64,000 nucleotides of DNA, taken from Helicobacter mastomyrinus. GTDB lineage: Bacteria; Campylobacterota; Campylobacteria; Campylobacterales; Helicobacteraceae. Under the pieces are notes generated by a model. The model made no database searches. It worked only from the letters and a program-made list of their open reading frames with translations, and was not told the origin of the DNA. The DNA lies in contig NZ_CP145316.1 of the NCBI RefSeq assembly GCF_039555295.1, forward strand, positions 1,183,788 through 1,247,787. Direction: 5' to 3'. How positions within the stretch are numbered: position 1 is the stretch's first letter; every line of letters begins with the position of its first letter. This document shows positions 43,204 through 51,748 of this stretch, piece by piece. The position numbers and the translations under genes are program-made.

Positions 43204-43932
43204 TTATGCACCGTTGCTTCTTTGGTTAGACTTTGTATGAAAGCGCATTTTCATTACAATAATAATCCGCCGCACAATACCATAGATGACATAGCTACTC
43301 ATCAACACACATAAAGTTTCTTGCGGGCTAATATAGATAATGCCAAGCAGCAAAATAACAGCAATAAATGACTTAAAATTCCATTGTATTTTTTTAAAAC
43401 TTGGATAACGGATATTGCTCACCATAAGAATACTTACAATAAAGCTTCCCCCTAGCATTAAATATTCATAATGGTATGTTTTAATGAAATCATATTTTAA
43501 ATCAACAAGTATCCATAACATCACAATCACAGCTGCCGAAGGAATAGGCAAACCGATAAAAAAGTTTGGTTCAGAGATTGAAGTGATATTAAAACGTGCT
43601 AAACGCACAGCTCCAAATATAACAAATAATGCAGGAATGCTCGTGCCTAAACGTCCATAGTCTATACCTATATAAAAATAGAGTAAAAAAGCTGGGGCTA
43701 CACCAAATGCTACCACATCAGCAAGAGAGTCAAACTCTACACCAAATTTACTCGCAGTATTAGTAAGTCGTGCTACTCTTCCATCAAGCCCATCTAAGAT
43801 CATTGAGAGTAAAATCAGCCAGCAAGCCATCTCAAAATTTGCTTTTGATGCATAGACAACGCTTAATATGCCTAAAAAAATACTTCCAGCAGTAAAGAGA
43901 TTAGGCAGAATAAAAAGTGGGTTAAACTTCAT
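43204..43932 (-). CDS. pssA: CDP-diacylglycerol-serine O-phosphatidyltransferase
   Basis: PssA makes phosphatidylserine from CDP-diacylglycerol and serine in the inner membrane. The 242-residue protein has the CDP-alcohol phosphotransferase signature DGLDGRVARLTNTASKFGVE with the following D-x3-D, near residues 47-72, and about seven membrane helices. Its start overlaps the end of the upstream Psd-like gene by 11 bp. The product, once decarboxylated, is the donor for the phosphoethanolamine transferase at 31 kb. Confidence 0.94.
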   Translation of the reverse strand: MKFNPLFILPNLFTAGSIFLGILSVVYASKANFEMACWLILLSMILDGLDGRVARLTNTASKFGVEFDSLADVVAFGVAPAFLLYFYIGIDYGRLGTSIPALFVIFGAVRLARFNITSISEPNFFIGLPIPSAAVIVMLWILVDLKYDFIKTYHYEYLMLGGSFIVSILMVSNIRYPSFKKIQWNFKSFIAVILLLGIIYISPQETLCVLMSSYVIYGIVRRIIIVMKMRFHTKSNQRSNGA

Positions 43933-44557
43933 AAAAATACCCTATAACGCTTTGTAATGCCTTTACTCTATCACCTATGCTTACCTTAAGTTCTACTTCT
44001 GCGGCATTTAGCCCTTTTTGTTGAGGAATGTTAATGCGTGTCATACCAGCTTTCATAAAGCCTATGCGCTCACCTACATTTAAATCGCTAGAAGCAAAAA
44101 TATGATGTGATGAGAAAAAAATAGGATAAAAATCTAGAGTGAATTTTCTGTCCTCCAAGCTTTGAAACGACATAGAGGCATTGAGCAGATTTGTTTTATC
44201 TTTAGCGCAGCACGTAAGGCTTAATCCCCTTTTTTCCTGACATTCTCCTTTGACTACATCGTATGGAGCGCGTATTACACCCACATCAATGAAGCGAGTT
44301 TCAATAAGAATGTTTATTTCTCCTTCAATGGATTGAATATCTCTTATAATCCCATCGACGGGGGAGGTAAAAGCATTGCTTTCGTTAATATTTGGGATTC
44401 TCTCTGGATTGCGAAACATAATAAGCCACAGCACAAGGAGGACAAATAACACAAAAGCACATAGATTCCAATCAAACCATAGTGTAAGCAAAAACGCTCC
44501 AAGCAATACTAATGCACCTATCCAGCCTTGTTTTGCAATGATTTGTGTGGTTGTCAT
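43922..44557 (-). CDS. Phosphatidylserine decarboxylase-like protein lacking the active-site serine
   Basis: The 211-residue protein has two N-terminal membrane helices (residues 9-48). A Psd-like domain follows: FRNPERIP, then SPVDGIIRDI and SIGDRVKALQSVIGYF. True enzymes cut themselves at a Gly-Ser-Thr motif to form the pyruvoyl group. Here the corresponding place reads RIGFMKAGMTRINIPQ, with GMT in place of GST. Decarboxylase activity by the normal mechanism is thus not expected. It sits between ftsH and pssA, as an equivalent gene does in H. pylori, and may support phosphatidylserine handling. Confidence 0.7.
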   Translation of the reverse strand: MTTTQIIAKQGWIGALVLLGAFLLTLWFDWNLCAFVLFVLLVLWLIMFRNPERIPNINESNAFTSPVDGIIRDIQSIEGEINILIETRFIDVGVIRAPYDVVKGECQEKRGLSLTCCAKDKTNLLNASMSFQSLEDRKFTLDFYPIFFSSHHIFASSDLNVGERIGFMKAGMTRINIPQQKGLNAAEVELKVSIGDRVKALQSVIGYFYEV

Positions 44558-44566
44558 AATGTCTCC

Positions 44567-46468
44567 TTAAGCTTCTTCCTCAATAGGGATAAGGCGAGTT
44601 GGTAAATTATGCTCTGCCTCATATTCCTGTATAATCTCTCGCACACGCGCACCATCAATTACTTCTTTGTCAAAAAGTTCGGTTACCATATTTTCAATCG
44701 CTTCTTTATAATCGCTTAAAAGTTTCTTTACGTGATTATAACGTTCATCAAGCGTATTTTTGATATGGGTATCAATTTCTTGTGCGAGTTGCTCACTAAA
44801 TTCTCTCTGCGCTCCACCACCACCAAGGAAAGTATTGCGTTGCTTTTCAAGCACCATAAGCCCACTTACATCAGTCATACCATAATAGCTAATCATAGAT
44901 TTTAGAATGCCTGTAGCTCGCTCTAAGTCATTGCTCGCTCCTGTGGAAATCTCTCCCAAGAAGACATCCTCAGCTGCACGTCCGCCTAAAAGCACATCGA
45001 CCTCTGCTATTAGCTCGTGTTTTTGCATAAGGTAGCGATTTTCTTCAGGCGTGTGCAATGTGTATCCAAGTGCTGCCATACCACGCGGGATAATAGATAC
45101 TTTATTTACTCTATCTGCACCTTTTGTCATCTCTGAAACCACAGCGTGCCCGCTCTCGTGGTAAGCAACAATCTTTTTCTCTTTGGGAGAAATGCGACGA
45201 GACTTTTTCTCTAATCCTGCAATACCCCGCTCGACTGCTTCTTTAAGATGTTTCTGGCTTACTTCTTTTTTATTTTCTCTCCCTGCTAAAAGTGCTGCCT
45301 CATTGATAATATTTGCTAAATCTGCTCCGGCAAGCCCAGCTGTGAATTTAGCAATCTCGTGTAAATCTACATCACGAGCCAAAGCTACATTTTTAATATG
45401 CACCTTGAGAATCTCCAAACGCCCTTCAAAATCAGGCTTATCCACAAGCACTTGCCTATCAAATCTCCCCGGGCGTAACAATGCAGGGTCTAGAATCTCT
45501 GGGCGGTTTGTAGCGGCTAATACAATAACCGGAGCAGATTCAGAACCAAATCCGTCCATTTCTGCCAAAAGTTGATTGAGTGTTTGCTCTCTCTCATCAT
45601 TGCCACCTACCATACTTCCTGCTGCACGGCTTTTCCCAATCGCATCGATTTCGTCAATAAAAATAATGCTTGGTGCATCCTTTTTCGCCATTTCAAACAA
45701 ATCTCTCACGCGACTAGCGCCTAAGCCCACAAACATTTCAATAAAGCTACTCCCACTCATAGAGAAAAATGGCACATTAGCCTCTCCTGCTACGGCTTTA
45801 GCAAGGAGTGTTTTACCCGTTCCAGGAGGTCCTACTAAAAGCACCCCTCGTGGAATCTTTGCTCCCACAGCCGCATAGCGTTCAGGGTATTTTAAGAAAT
45901 CTACAATCTCTACAACCTCTTCTTTTGCTTCCGCATTACCTGCCATATCATCAAAGCGGACATTGGGCTTTTCAGCATTGACGAGCTTTTTTGCATTTCC
46001 CATACCAAAGATTCCCCCACCCATACTCTTTTGCATACGTGCAGTAAGGAACATCCACAACGCAATGATAATGAAAATAGGTAGGAGCATATTTACTAAA
46101 TCGCCCAAGAAGCTTCCCTCACTAAAGCCACTATACTCGATTTTCTTTTCATCAAGCAAAGGTACAAGCCCCAAGTCAGCTACTTTTTTTGTCGTGTAGA
46201 GAATCCGCGGAGAGCTACTAGCCGAATATGCCTTAATATATGTCTGTCCAATACTTACAGAGGCAATTTCACCCCTTGAGATAAGCTCTTTTAATTCATT
46301 ATATGTAATCTCTTTTGTAACGCTCCCTCCCAAAAATCTATCCGTGAGTGAATCTCCTCCACTAGGGGAAAATAGCTTAAACAAAAGCAAAGCTAGAATT
46401 ACAAAAATAGCAAATGTAAGAAAAGGATTCTGCTTAAATGGCGGTTTTTTATCATTAGGATTTTCCAT
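44567..46468 (-). CDS. ftsH: ATP-dependent zinc metalloprotease FtsH
   Basis: FtsH is a membrane-bound AAA+ protease that removes damaged and regulatory membrane proteins. The 633-residue protein has two membrane helices (about 15-32 and 126-145). The AAA module has Walker A GPPGTGKT and Walker [12 protein letters not shown], and the second region of homology is [19 protein letters not shown]. The zinc site is HESGHAVV near residue 435. All features are complete. It is 16 bp downstream of prmA. Confidence 0.97.
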   Translation of the reverse strand: MENPNDKKPPFKQNPFLTFAIFVILALLLFKLFSPSGGDSLTDRFLGGSVTKEITYNELKELISRGEIASVSIGQTYIKAYSASSSPRILYTTKKVADLGLVPLLDEKKIEYSGFSEGSFLGDLVNMLLPIFIIIALWMFLTARMQKSMGGGIFGMGNAKKLVNAEKPNVRFDDMAGNAEAKEEVVEIVDFLKYPERYAAVGAKIPRGVLLVGPPGTGKTLLAKAVAGEANVPFFSMSGSSFIEMFVGLGASRVRDLFEMAKKDAPSIIFIDEIDAIGKSRAAGSMVGGNDEREQTLNQLLAEMDGFGSESAPVIVLAATNRPEILDPALLRPGRFDRQVLVDKPDFEGRLEILKVHIKNVALARDVDLHEIAKFTAGLAGADLANIINEAALLAGRENKKEVSQKHLKEAVERGIAGLEKKSRRISPKEKKIVAYHESGHAVVSEMTKGADRVNKVSIIPRGMAALGYTLHTPEENRYLMQKHELIAEVDVLLGGRAAEDVFLGEISTGASNDLERATGILKSMISYYGMTDVSGLMVLEKQRNTFLGGGGAQREFSEQLAQEIDTHIKNTLDERYNHVKKLLSDYKEAIENMVTELFDKEVIDGARVREIIQEYEAEHNLPTRLIPIEEEA

Positions 46469-46484
46469 ATTGTCCCTTTTATTA

Positions 46485-47450
46485 TCATAAAGTTAATTTC
46501 AAGGCTACCCACTCATCTTTACAGCGAGTTTCTAGCACATTAAAATCATTAAAAGATTTTATTATATCAAATTTATATTCATCAAGTATCCCTGAAAGTA
46601 TCAAAAGCCCATTTTTTCTACATTTTGCCTTCAAATCATCGTGTAAAAGATTGAGAACAAAGGGGACGATATTTGCCATTATGACATCATATTGCATAGG
46701 CGTATCTAAGGGTGATTGAGCAATGCTACCTTGCCAAATTTTCTTAAAATTGACTTGATTTAATGTAGCGTTTTTACGACTTTCCTCAATAGCGCATTCA
46801 TCAGTATCGCAGGCATAGACTTCTGCACCAAGCTTACAAGCACCAATGCTTAAAATACCACTTCCACAGCCCACATCAAGCAATGTTTTATTTTGTAAAT
46901 CTATTTCGCCTAGCAATTCAAGGCACATAGCAGTGCTTGCGTGATGTCCAGAGCCAAAGGCAAGGGCAGGACTAATGATGATTTCTTTATCATTTTTGCC
47001 TTGCTTGTGGGAAGATTCTCTCCATAAAGGGCGGATATAGAATCTCCCGCATTGCACAGGCGTAATCGAATCTTTATAGGCTGCTATCCAATCGCAGTTT
47101 TGCTTCTCCTCAATATGATAGTAAAATCCTATCCGTTCATTATGTATATCTGTAAGCCAAAGGGCAAAATCCCGTAGAGATTCTATAAATGTGGGCAAAT
47201 CAATATCATCTCTACCTATGCGACTAATAATTTGTGTGGGTTGCGTGCTTTGTTTAGCTTTTTGTATATCAAAACCTATGCTTTTCCAAGAATCATCATT
47301 ATAAATAATCGCAAAAGGATTTGATGGGGTTATATCAAGGTATTCAATAGCATAAGAAGTTTTTTGAAGTATAAAATCGGCAAATTGCTCTACAAAGCCA
47401 TTTGGGTGGATAATAATCTCCCAATATGTTTGTTTATCCAGCCCTTGCAT
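46485..47450 (-). CDS. prmA: Ribosomal protein L11 methyltransferase
   Basis: PrmA trimethylates ribosomal protein L11. The 321-residue protein has a variable N-terminal substrate domain and a C-terminal SAM domain with LLDVGCGSGILSIGACKLGA near residues 190-209 and the motif VIMANIVPFVL. The motif PALAFGSGHHASTAMCLE is family specific. It lies between cheY and ftsH, the order known from H. pylori. Confidence 0.94.
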   Translation of the reverse strand: MQGLDKQTYWEIIIHPNGFVEQFADFILQKTSYAIEYLDITPSNPFAIIYNDDSWKSIGFDIQKAKQSTQPTQIISRIGRDDIDLPTFIESLRDFALWLTDIHNERIGFYYHIEEKQNCDWIAAYKDSITPVQCGRFYIRPLWRESSHKQGKNDKEIIISPALAFGSGHHASTAMCLELLGEIDLQNKTLLDVGCGSGILSIGACKLGAEVYACDTDECAIEESRKNATLNQVNFKKIWQGSIAQSPLDTPMQYDVIMANIVPFVLNLLHDDLKAKCRKNGLLILSGILDEYKFDIIKSFNDFNVLETRCKDEWVALKLTL

Positions 47451-47461
47451 AAAGTGGAAGC

Positions 47462-47839
47462 CTAGTCCTCATTGACACCTAGCACAACTTCTAATTTTTC
47501 TTTCAATACTTGAGGCGTAAATGGCTTAACGATATAGTTATTCACTCCTGCTTTAAGCGCGGTAATCACCTCCGCCTTGCCTCCTTCAGTGGTAACCATA
47601 ATGATGGGGATAGATGTGTATCGCTCATCGGAACGAACTTTTTTTACTAAATCTAAACCATTCATTTCAGGCATATTCCAGTCGGTAATAAGCACTTGAA
47701 TGCCTTCAGTGCTATCCATAATCTGCCACGCCTCTACGCCGTGTTCAGCTTCTAAAATATCTTCATATCCTAAACGTTGTAGGGTATTTTTTATAATCCT
47801 TCTCATTGTAGAGCTATCATCAACAACCAGCAGTTTCAA
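47462..47839 (-). CDS. cheY: Chemotaxis response regulator CheY
   Basis: CheY-P binds the flagellar switch and changes rotation direction. The 125-residue receiver has LLVVDDSSTMRRII, the phospho-acceptor Asp in ITDWNMPEMNG, a Thr in MVTTEG, and the invariant Lys in VKPFTP. The start is taken as the TTG at 47837-47839, since AAGGAG lies 5 bp before it and the product then has normal CheY length. The frame is open 30 codons further upstream, but that part is not CheY-like. Confidence 0.93.
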   Translation of the reverse strand: MKLLVVDDSSTMRRIIKNTLQRLGYEDILEAEHGVEAWQIMDSTEGIQVLITDWNMPEMNGLDLVKKVRSDERYTSIPIIMVTTEGGKAEVITALKAGVNNYIVKPFTPQVLKEKLEVVLGVNED

Positions 47840-48202
47840 ATTGTCTCCTTCTTTAATGGCTAGTTTAGAAAATTGCAATTTTAGCATATCTTTTAAACAA
47901 GTTAGATTAATCCTTGTATTTTTTTTCAAAAAATATGGATTTTAGCTTAGATTTCATCAAGAATACGACGACAAAATATTATTTTAAGTAAAGATATACT
48001 TTAACTTGTGAATTAAATGAATTGAGAATCTTATTTTTTGTTTTGCTCAAACTTTGATTCTATATAATCAGCATTTTATGCAAATCTAGAGACTGAAAAT
48101 AGCCTACTTATATCTTTAAATCTATGGTTGAATAATTTAATGAAAATGTCATTATCGTATCTGCGATACAATAGTATCAAATCTAAAATTAAAGGAATGT
48201 CT
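47840..48202. other. Divergent intergenic region of cheY and the rhodanese gene
   Basis: About 360 bp, AT-rich, without a gene. A TATAAT at 48063-48068 on the plus strand is a likely -10 for the rhodanese gene. It would give a leader of about 130 bases, which contains no structure I recognise. Confidence 0.45.
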
Positions 48203-48532
48203 ATGAAACTGCAAGGAAAAAACAATCTTAGTCTTGCCACACCCCTTTATGCAAAAGATTTAGATGAAAGTTTTTGTATTATTGATATGCGCTATGAGGA
48301 AGATTACAAATTGTGTCATATCAAAGATTCTTACCATCTCAATAACCCCTATGATATTTATTTTTTTATAAAAAACAATCCAGATAAAAAATGTGTGCTT
48401 GTATGCTATTCAGGGCATACTGCAAGTATCTTAGGTACAGAGCTTATAGGGGAAGGCTTAGAGAATGTATATTTCTATGATGATGAGTTTAGCACACTTA
48501 CAAATACAAAACTTCAACTCATCGCCAAATAA
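48203..48532 (+). CDS. Small rhodanese-domain protein
   Basis: A single rhodanese domain of 109 residues with the active-site loop CYSGHTA (Cys at about residue 72), the site that carries a persulfide in sulfurtransferases. The start at ATG 48203 is chosen because AAAGGA lies 6 bp upstream; 25 upstream codons in frame look non-coding. There is no signal peptide, so it is cytosolic. It may supply sulfur, for example to the ThiS carrier, but that link is speculation. plsY follows after 42 bp. Confidence 0.8.
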   Translation: MKLQGKNNLSLATPLYAKDLDESFCIIDMRYEEDYKLCHIKDSYHLNNPYDIYFFIKNNPDKKCVLVCYSGHTASILGTELIGEGLENVYFYDDEFSTLTNTKLQLIAK

Positions 48533-48574
48533 TGTTATAATCTGCGTTTTTATTATCACATACAAAGGAATGTA

Positions 48575-49249
48575 ATGAGTGTTTTGTCTAGTTTGCTGTA
48601 TATCCTTTCAAATATCAATGTGATATTTTATCTCCTTGCTTTTTTTATTGGAGGGATTCCATTTGGTTGGCTTTTGCTTAAAATATTTTACAAAACCGAC
48701 ATTCGTCAGTCTGGTTCGGGCAGTATAGGGGCGACTAATGTCTATCGAGCCCTAAAAGAAAGAGATGAAAAAAAAGCTAAGATTTTTTCCATTCTTACTA
48801 TTGTGCTTGATGCGACAAAGGGTTTAATTGTGGTGGCTATTGCTAAAATGCTGGGTTTGAGCTATGAAACGCAATGGACTATCGCGCTTTTAGCCATTTT
48901 AGGGCATTGCTATAGCCCATTTTTAGGATTCAAGGGTGGCAAGGGCGTGGCTACAGCAATTGGTTCTGTTTTACTCCTTATTCCTCTTGAAGGTATATGT
49001 GGTCTCATTATTTGGGGGGTTGTAGGCAAGGTCTTTAAAATCTCTTCTATTTCATCGCTTGTAGGTGTTTTAAGCGGTATTATACTTACCTTTGTGCTAC
49101 CTTATGTTCTGCCTTTGCCAGATAGTATTTCTATTACCGCGCAGATTCACACGCATACGCCTGTAGTGCTTATAGGATTACTTATCCTCTATACGCATAT
49201 TCCTAATATCAGGCGACTTTTTAGTGGGCAGGAAAGCAAAGTATTGTGA
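48575..49249 (+). CDS. plsY: Glycerol-3-phosphate acyltransferase PlsY
   Basis: PlsY transfers the acyl group from acyl-phosphate to glycerol-3-phosphate, the first acylation step of phospholipid synthesis. The 224-residue membrane protein contains GGIPFGWLLLK near the start and the conserved motifs GSGSIGATNVYRAL and LGFKGGKGVATAIG. About five membrane helices are evident. Its stop overlaps the folB GTG start by four bases. Confidence 0.95.
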   Translation: MSVLSSLLYILSNINVIFYLLAFFIGGIPFGWLLLKIFYKTDIRQSGSGSIGATNVYRALKERDEKKAKIFSILTIVLDATKGLIVVAIAKMLGLSYETQWTIALLAILGHCYSPFLGFKGGKGVATAIGSVLLLIPLEGICGLIIWGVVGKVFKISSISSLVGVLSGIILTFVLPYVLPLPDSISITAQIHTHTPVVLIGLLILYTHIPNIRRLFSGQESKVL

Positions 49250-49605
49250 AGGAAAGCATTACTCTGTATATTGAGAATCTCACTTGTGAGGCGATTATTG
49301 GGGTGCTACCATTTGAGCGGTACACTCCGCAAAAGCTTATTATCGAAGCTGATATTACTTATATGTATAGTCCAGCGCAAGCATTTCTTGATTACGCGCA
49401 TATATGCAAAAGCATACAACAATACTTACAGAATGGGACTTATGAGCTTTTGGAATCTGCTCTTATTGACATTACTCAAAAACTCAAAACGCAATTTCCA
49501 GCGATTTGCACTCTTACACTCTGTATCAAAAAGCCCAATATCTTAGACTCTTGCATTGTGGGAGCAAGTATCACACGACATTTTAAAGATTCTTGCTCGC
49601 ATTAA
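49246..49605 (+). CDS. folB: Dihydroneopterin aldolase
   Basis: FolB cleaves dihydroneopterin to 6-hydroxymethyl-dihydropterin in folate synthesis. The 119-residue protein shows the family start LYIENLTCEAIIGVLPFER, with the catalytic Glu, and the later DYAHICKSIQQYL and LCIKKPNI segments with the conserved Lys. It begins with GTG inside the plsY stop. Length is normal. Confidence 0.88.
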   Translation: MKESITLYIENLTCEAIIGVLPFERYTPQKLIIEADITYMYSPAQAFLDYAHICKSIQQYLQNGTYELLESALIDITQKLKTQFPAICTLTLCIKKPNILDSCIVGASITRHFKDSCSH

Positions 49606-49630
49606 GATTCTAGCAAAAGACATCTTCTTA

Positions 49631-49930
49631 CTAACGCGTAGTTGCTATATCTTCACATAGTGGCGTTATCTCGCCAATACGTGGTGTAATGAGCGTGAAG
49701 GGCAGTATCTTGCCTCTCTATTGTAGAGGGCATATAGACTTTGCAAAGGCTGCTTCCAGCTATGTGGTGCAAGGGCAAATTTGCTATTATGAATAGGCAT
49801 AAACTTTTTTGCAACATAAATCAATCCCTACCCGCACGAAGCTATCGCTTTGGCAATGCTTTTATATCACTTTGAATACTTGGAATCGCCACCTTTGGCG
49901 GCAAACACGATTGCAAAAAGAAAAGACAAT
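49631..49930 (-). pseudogene. Decayed metallo-beta-lactamase-fold hydrolase (3' part)
   Basis: The minus strand carries pieces of an MBL-fold hydrolase of the UlaG/NAPE-PLD type in different frames. At about 49768-49797 it reads PIHNSKFALAPHSWKQPLQ, close to the family C-terminal motif P(V/I)HNSKFALALH-W-EP. At about 49633-49690, in another frame, it reads LITPRIGEITPL, matching the final TP-IGE motif. A piece near 49890 (GGDSKYSK) recalls the GDSGY motif. Stops and frame changes separate the pieces, so the gene is dead. The rest may extend to about 50110. Confidence 0.6.
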
Positions 49931-50166
49931 ACAGAATCATTGCGATGCGTGTAAGATTCTATAATACCTTGTTCTATGGAATACTAGATAGGCTCATAGG
50001 ATGATTGTGTGCCTTACCACAATAGAAATGTGGTGATTGTGCGATAGAATCTTTATGTGAAGCTAACATCAATATGCCCTTAAAAGTCCAATAATCATTT
50101 TGCACCACCTTAGATTTATGATTTAGCAAAGACATAATGAAATTAACTATCTTGCCTTTATTTTGC

Positions 50167-50172
50167 TATAAT
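50167..50172 (+). promoter_or_regulatory. Extended -10 promoter for aroQ
   Basis: TGCTATAAT is a perfect extended -10 (TGnTATAAT), 30 bp before the aroQ ATG. It should drive aroQ, the M24 peptidase gene and perhaps the Maf gene. Confidence 0.65.
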
Positions 50173-50201
50173 GCCTTACATCACAATCACAAAGGGGTAA
50201 T

Positions 50202-50681
50202 ATGAAAATTTTAGTGATTCAAGGACCAAATCTTAATATTCTAGGACATCGTGAGCCACATATCTATGGGCATTTTACATTAGAGCAGATTCATAAAAAC
50301 CTATCCAATCAGGCAAAGCAAAATGGCACAGAATTAGAGTTTTTTCAAAGCAATTTTGAAGGCGAGATTATCGATAAATTGCAAGAGTGTATCGGTGGAG
50401 AATACGCAGGAGTAATTATTAATCCCGCAGCATTTACGCATACTTCTATTGCGATTGCTGATGCAATTGCAAGCTGCGGTGTGCCTGTGATTGAAGTGCA
50501 TATTAGCAATATCCACGCACGTGAGGAATTTCGTGCAAAAAGCTATACAGGTGCAGCGAGTGCAGGAGTAATTACGGGCTTTGGTGCATTTGGCTATCAT
50601 TTGGCATTGATTGGAATCTTGCAAATTGTTAATGAAGTGCAAGCCCTCAAGGCACAGCAGGCACAAAGCAAAAAAACATGA
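50202..50681 (+). CDS. aroQ: 3-dehydroquinate dehydratase, type II
   Basis: AroQ converts 3-dehydroquinate to 3-dehydroshikimate in the shikimate pathway. The 159-residue protein has the type II signature VIQGPNLNILGHREPHIYG with the catalytic Arg and Tyr, then GVIINPAAFTHTS and VIEVHISNIHAREEFR. Length is normal. Its stop overlaps the start of the peptidase gene (ATGA). Confidence 0.97.
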   Translation: MKILVIQGPNLNILGHREPHIYGHFTLEQIHKNLSNQAKQNGTELEFFQSNFEGEIIDKLQECIGGEYAGVIINPAAFTHTSIAIADAIASCGVPVIEVHISNIHAREEFRAKSYTGAASAGVITGFGAFGYHLALIGILQIVNEVQALKAQQAQSKKT

Positions 50682-51733
50682 AAAAAGTAACTCCCCCACA
50701 TACCTACCTCATATTTGATGAAAACGCACAATATTATGAATGTGGCTTTAGCTGCGATAATGCGTTAATCTTGCGGGTGGGAGAAGAGTGCTATTTTATT
50801 ACAGATTCCCGCTATACCCTTGAGGCAAAGCAGCATTCCTATGCAAGTGAAGTAATAGAATCTACAGATTTTATTCAAAGCACACAGGCGATATTGCAAA
50901 AGTTGCGAGTAAAAAATATTATTTTTAACCCCCGAGAACTAAATCTAGCCTTTTATGATCGTCTTAAACTAGCCCTTGATAAGATTGATTGCGCCCTAGA
51001 GCCTAGAGATAACTTCCATCAGCTTTTGCGTATCAAAAAAACGCCCAAAGAAATTGCCCTTGTCGCTAAAAGTCAAAAGCTCAACAAAAAAGCTTTCAAG
51101 CATTTTGCAAAATATATAGGCAAGATGTTTAAAAAATCTCCTAGTGAAAAGCAGCTTCATTACCAAGCTATGCAGTTTTTAAGTTGTTTTGGGGAGTATG
51201 ATTTAAGCTTTGAACCAATTGTAGGTATTAATGCCAATGGCGCAAAGCCCCACGCTCTGCCTAGCCCTAAGTGTTTTTTGACTAAAAATGATATATTGCT
51301 TTTTGATGCGGGGATTAAATATAAGCGATATTGTTCGGATATGACGCGCACAGCGGCGATAAGAGACGAGGTGCATTTCAGTAAAAAACAGTATTTTAAA
51401 GATAAATTTATGCAAAAAATCTATGATATTGTGCTAAAGGCACAAGAAGAGACTATCGCTAAGGTGAGGAGCGGTATGAGTGGCAAGGAGATTGATAGCA
51501 TTGCACGAGATGTGATTGAAAAAAGTGGCTATGGGGCATATTTTATCCACAGCACAGGACACGGCGTAGGGCTTGATATACACGAACTCCCGCGCATATC
51601 GCGTTTGAGTGATGATATTATCGAAGATGATATGATTTTTTCTATTGAGCCGGGCATTTATCTGCCTAATGAATTTGGCGTGAGAATCGAGGATTTAGTC
51701 GTTATGAAAAATGGTCGCCCAGAGGTGTTGTAA
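50678..51733 (+). CDS. M24-family Xaa-Pro aminopeptidase-like metallopeptidase
   Basis: The 351-residue protein has an N-terminal creatinase-like domain (to about 125) and a C-terminal pita-bread catalytic domain. The five metal ligands are visible: Asp in LLFDAGIKYK, Asp in YCSDMTRT, His in HSTGHGVGLDIHE, Glu in FSIEPGIYLP and Glu in GVRIEDLVVM. It probably cleaves the N-terminal residue ahead of proline in short peptides. It follows aroQ with coupled translation, an arrangement also known from H. pylori. Confidence 0.93.
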   Translation: MKKVTPPHTYLIFDENAQYYECGFSCDNALILRVGEECYFITDSRYTLEAKQHSYASEVIESTDFIQSTQAILQKLRVKNIIFNPRELNLAFYDRLKLALDKIDCALEPRDNFHQLLRIKKTPKEIALVAKSQKLNKKAFKHFAKYIGKMFKKSPSEKQLHYQAMQFLSCFGEYDLSFEPIVGINANGAKPHALPSPKCFLTKNDILLFDAGIKYKRYCSDMTRTAAIRDEVHFSKKQYFKDKFMQKIYDIVLKAQEETIAKVRSGMSGKEIDSIARDVIEKSGYGAYFIHSTGHGVGLDIHELPRISRLSDDIIEDDMIFSIEPGIYLPNEFGVRIEDLVVMKNGRPEVL

Positions 51734-51748
51734 TGCTATGGATATGTT

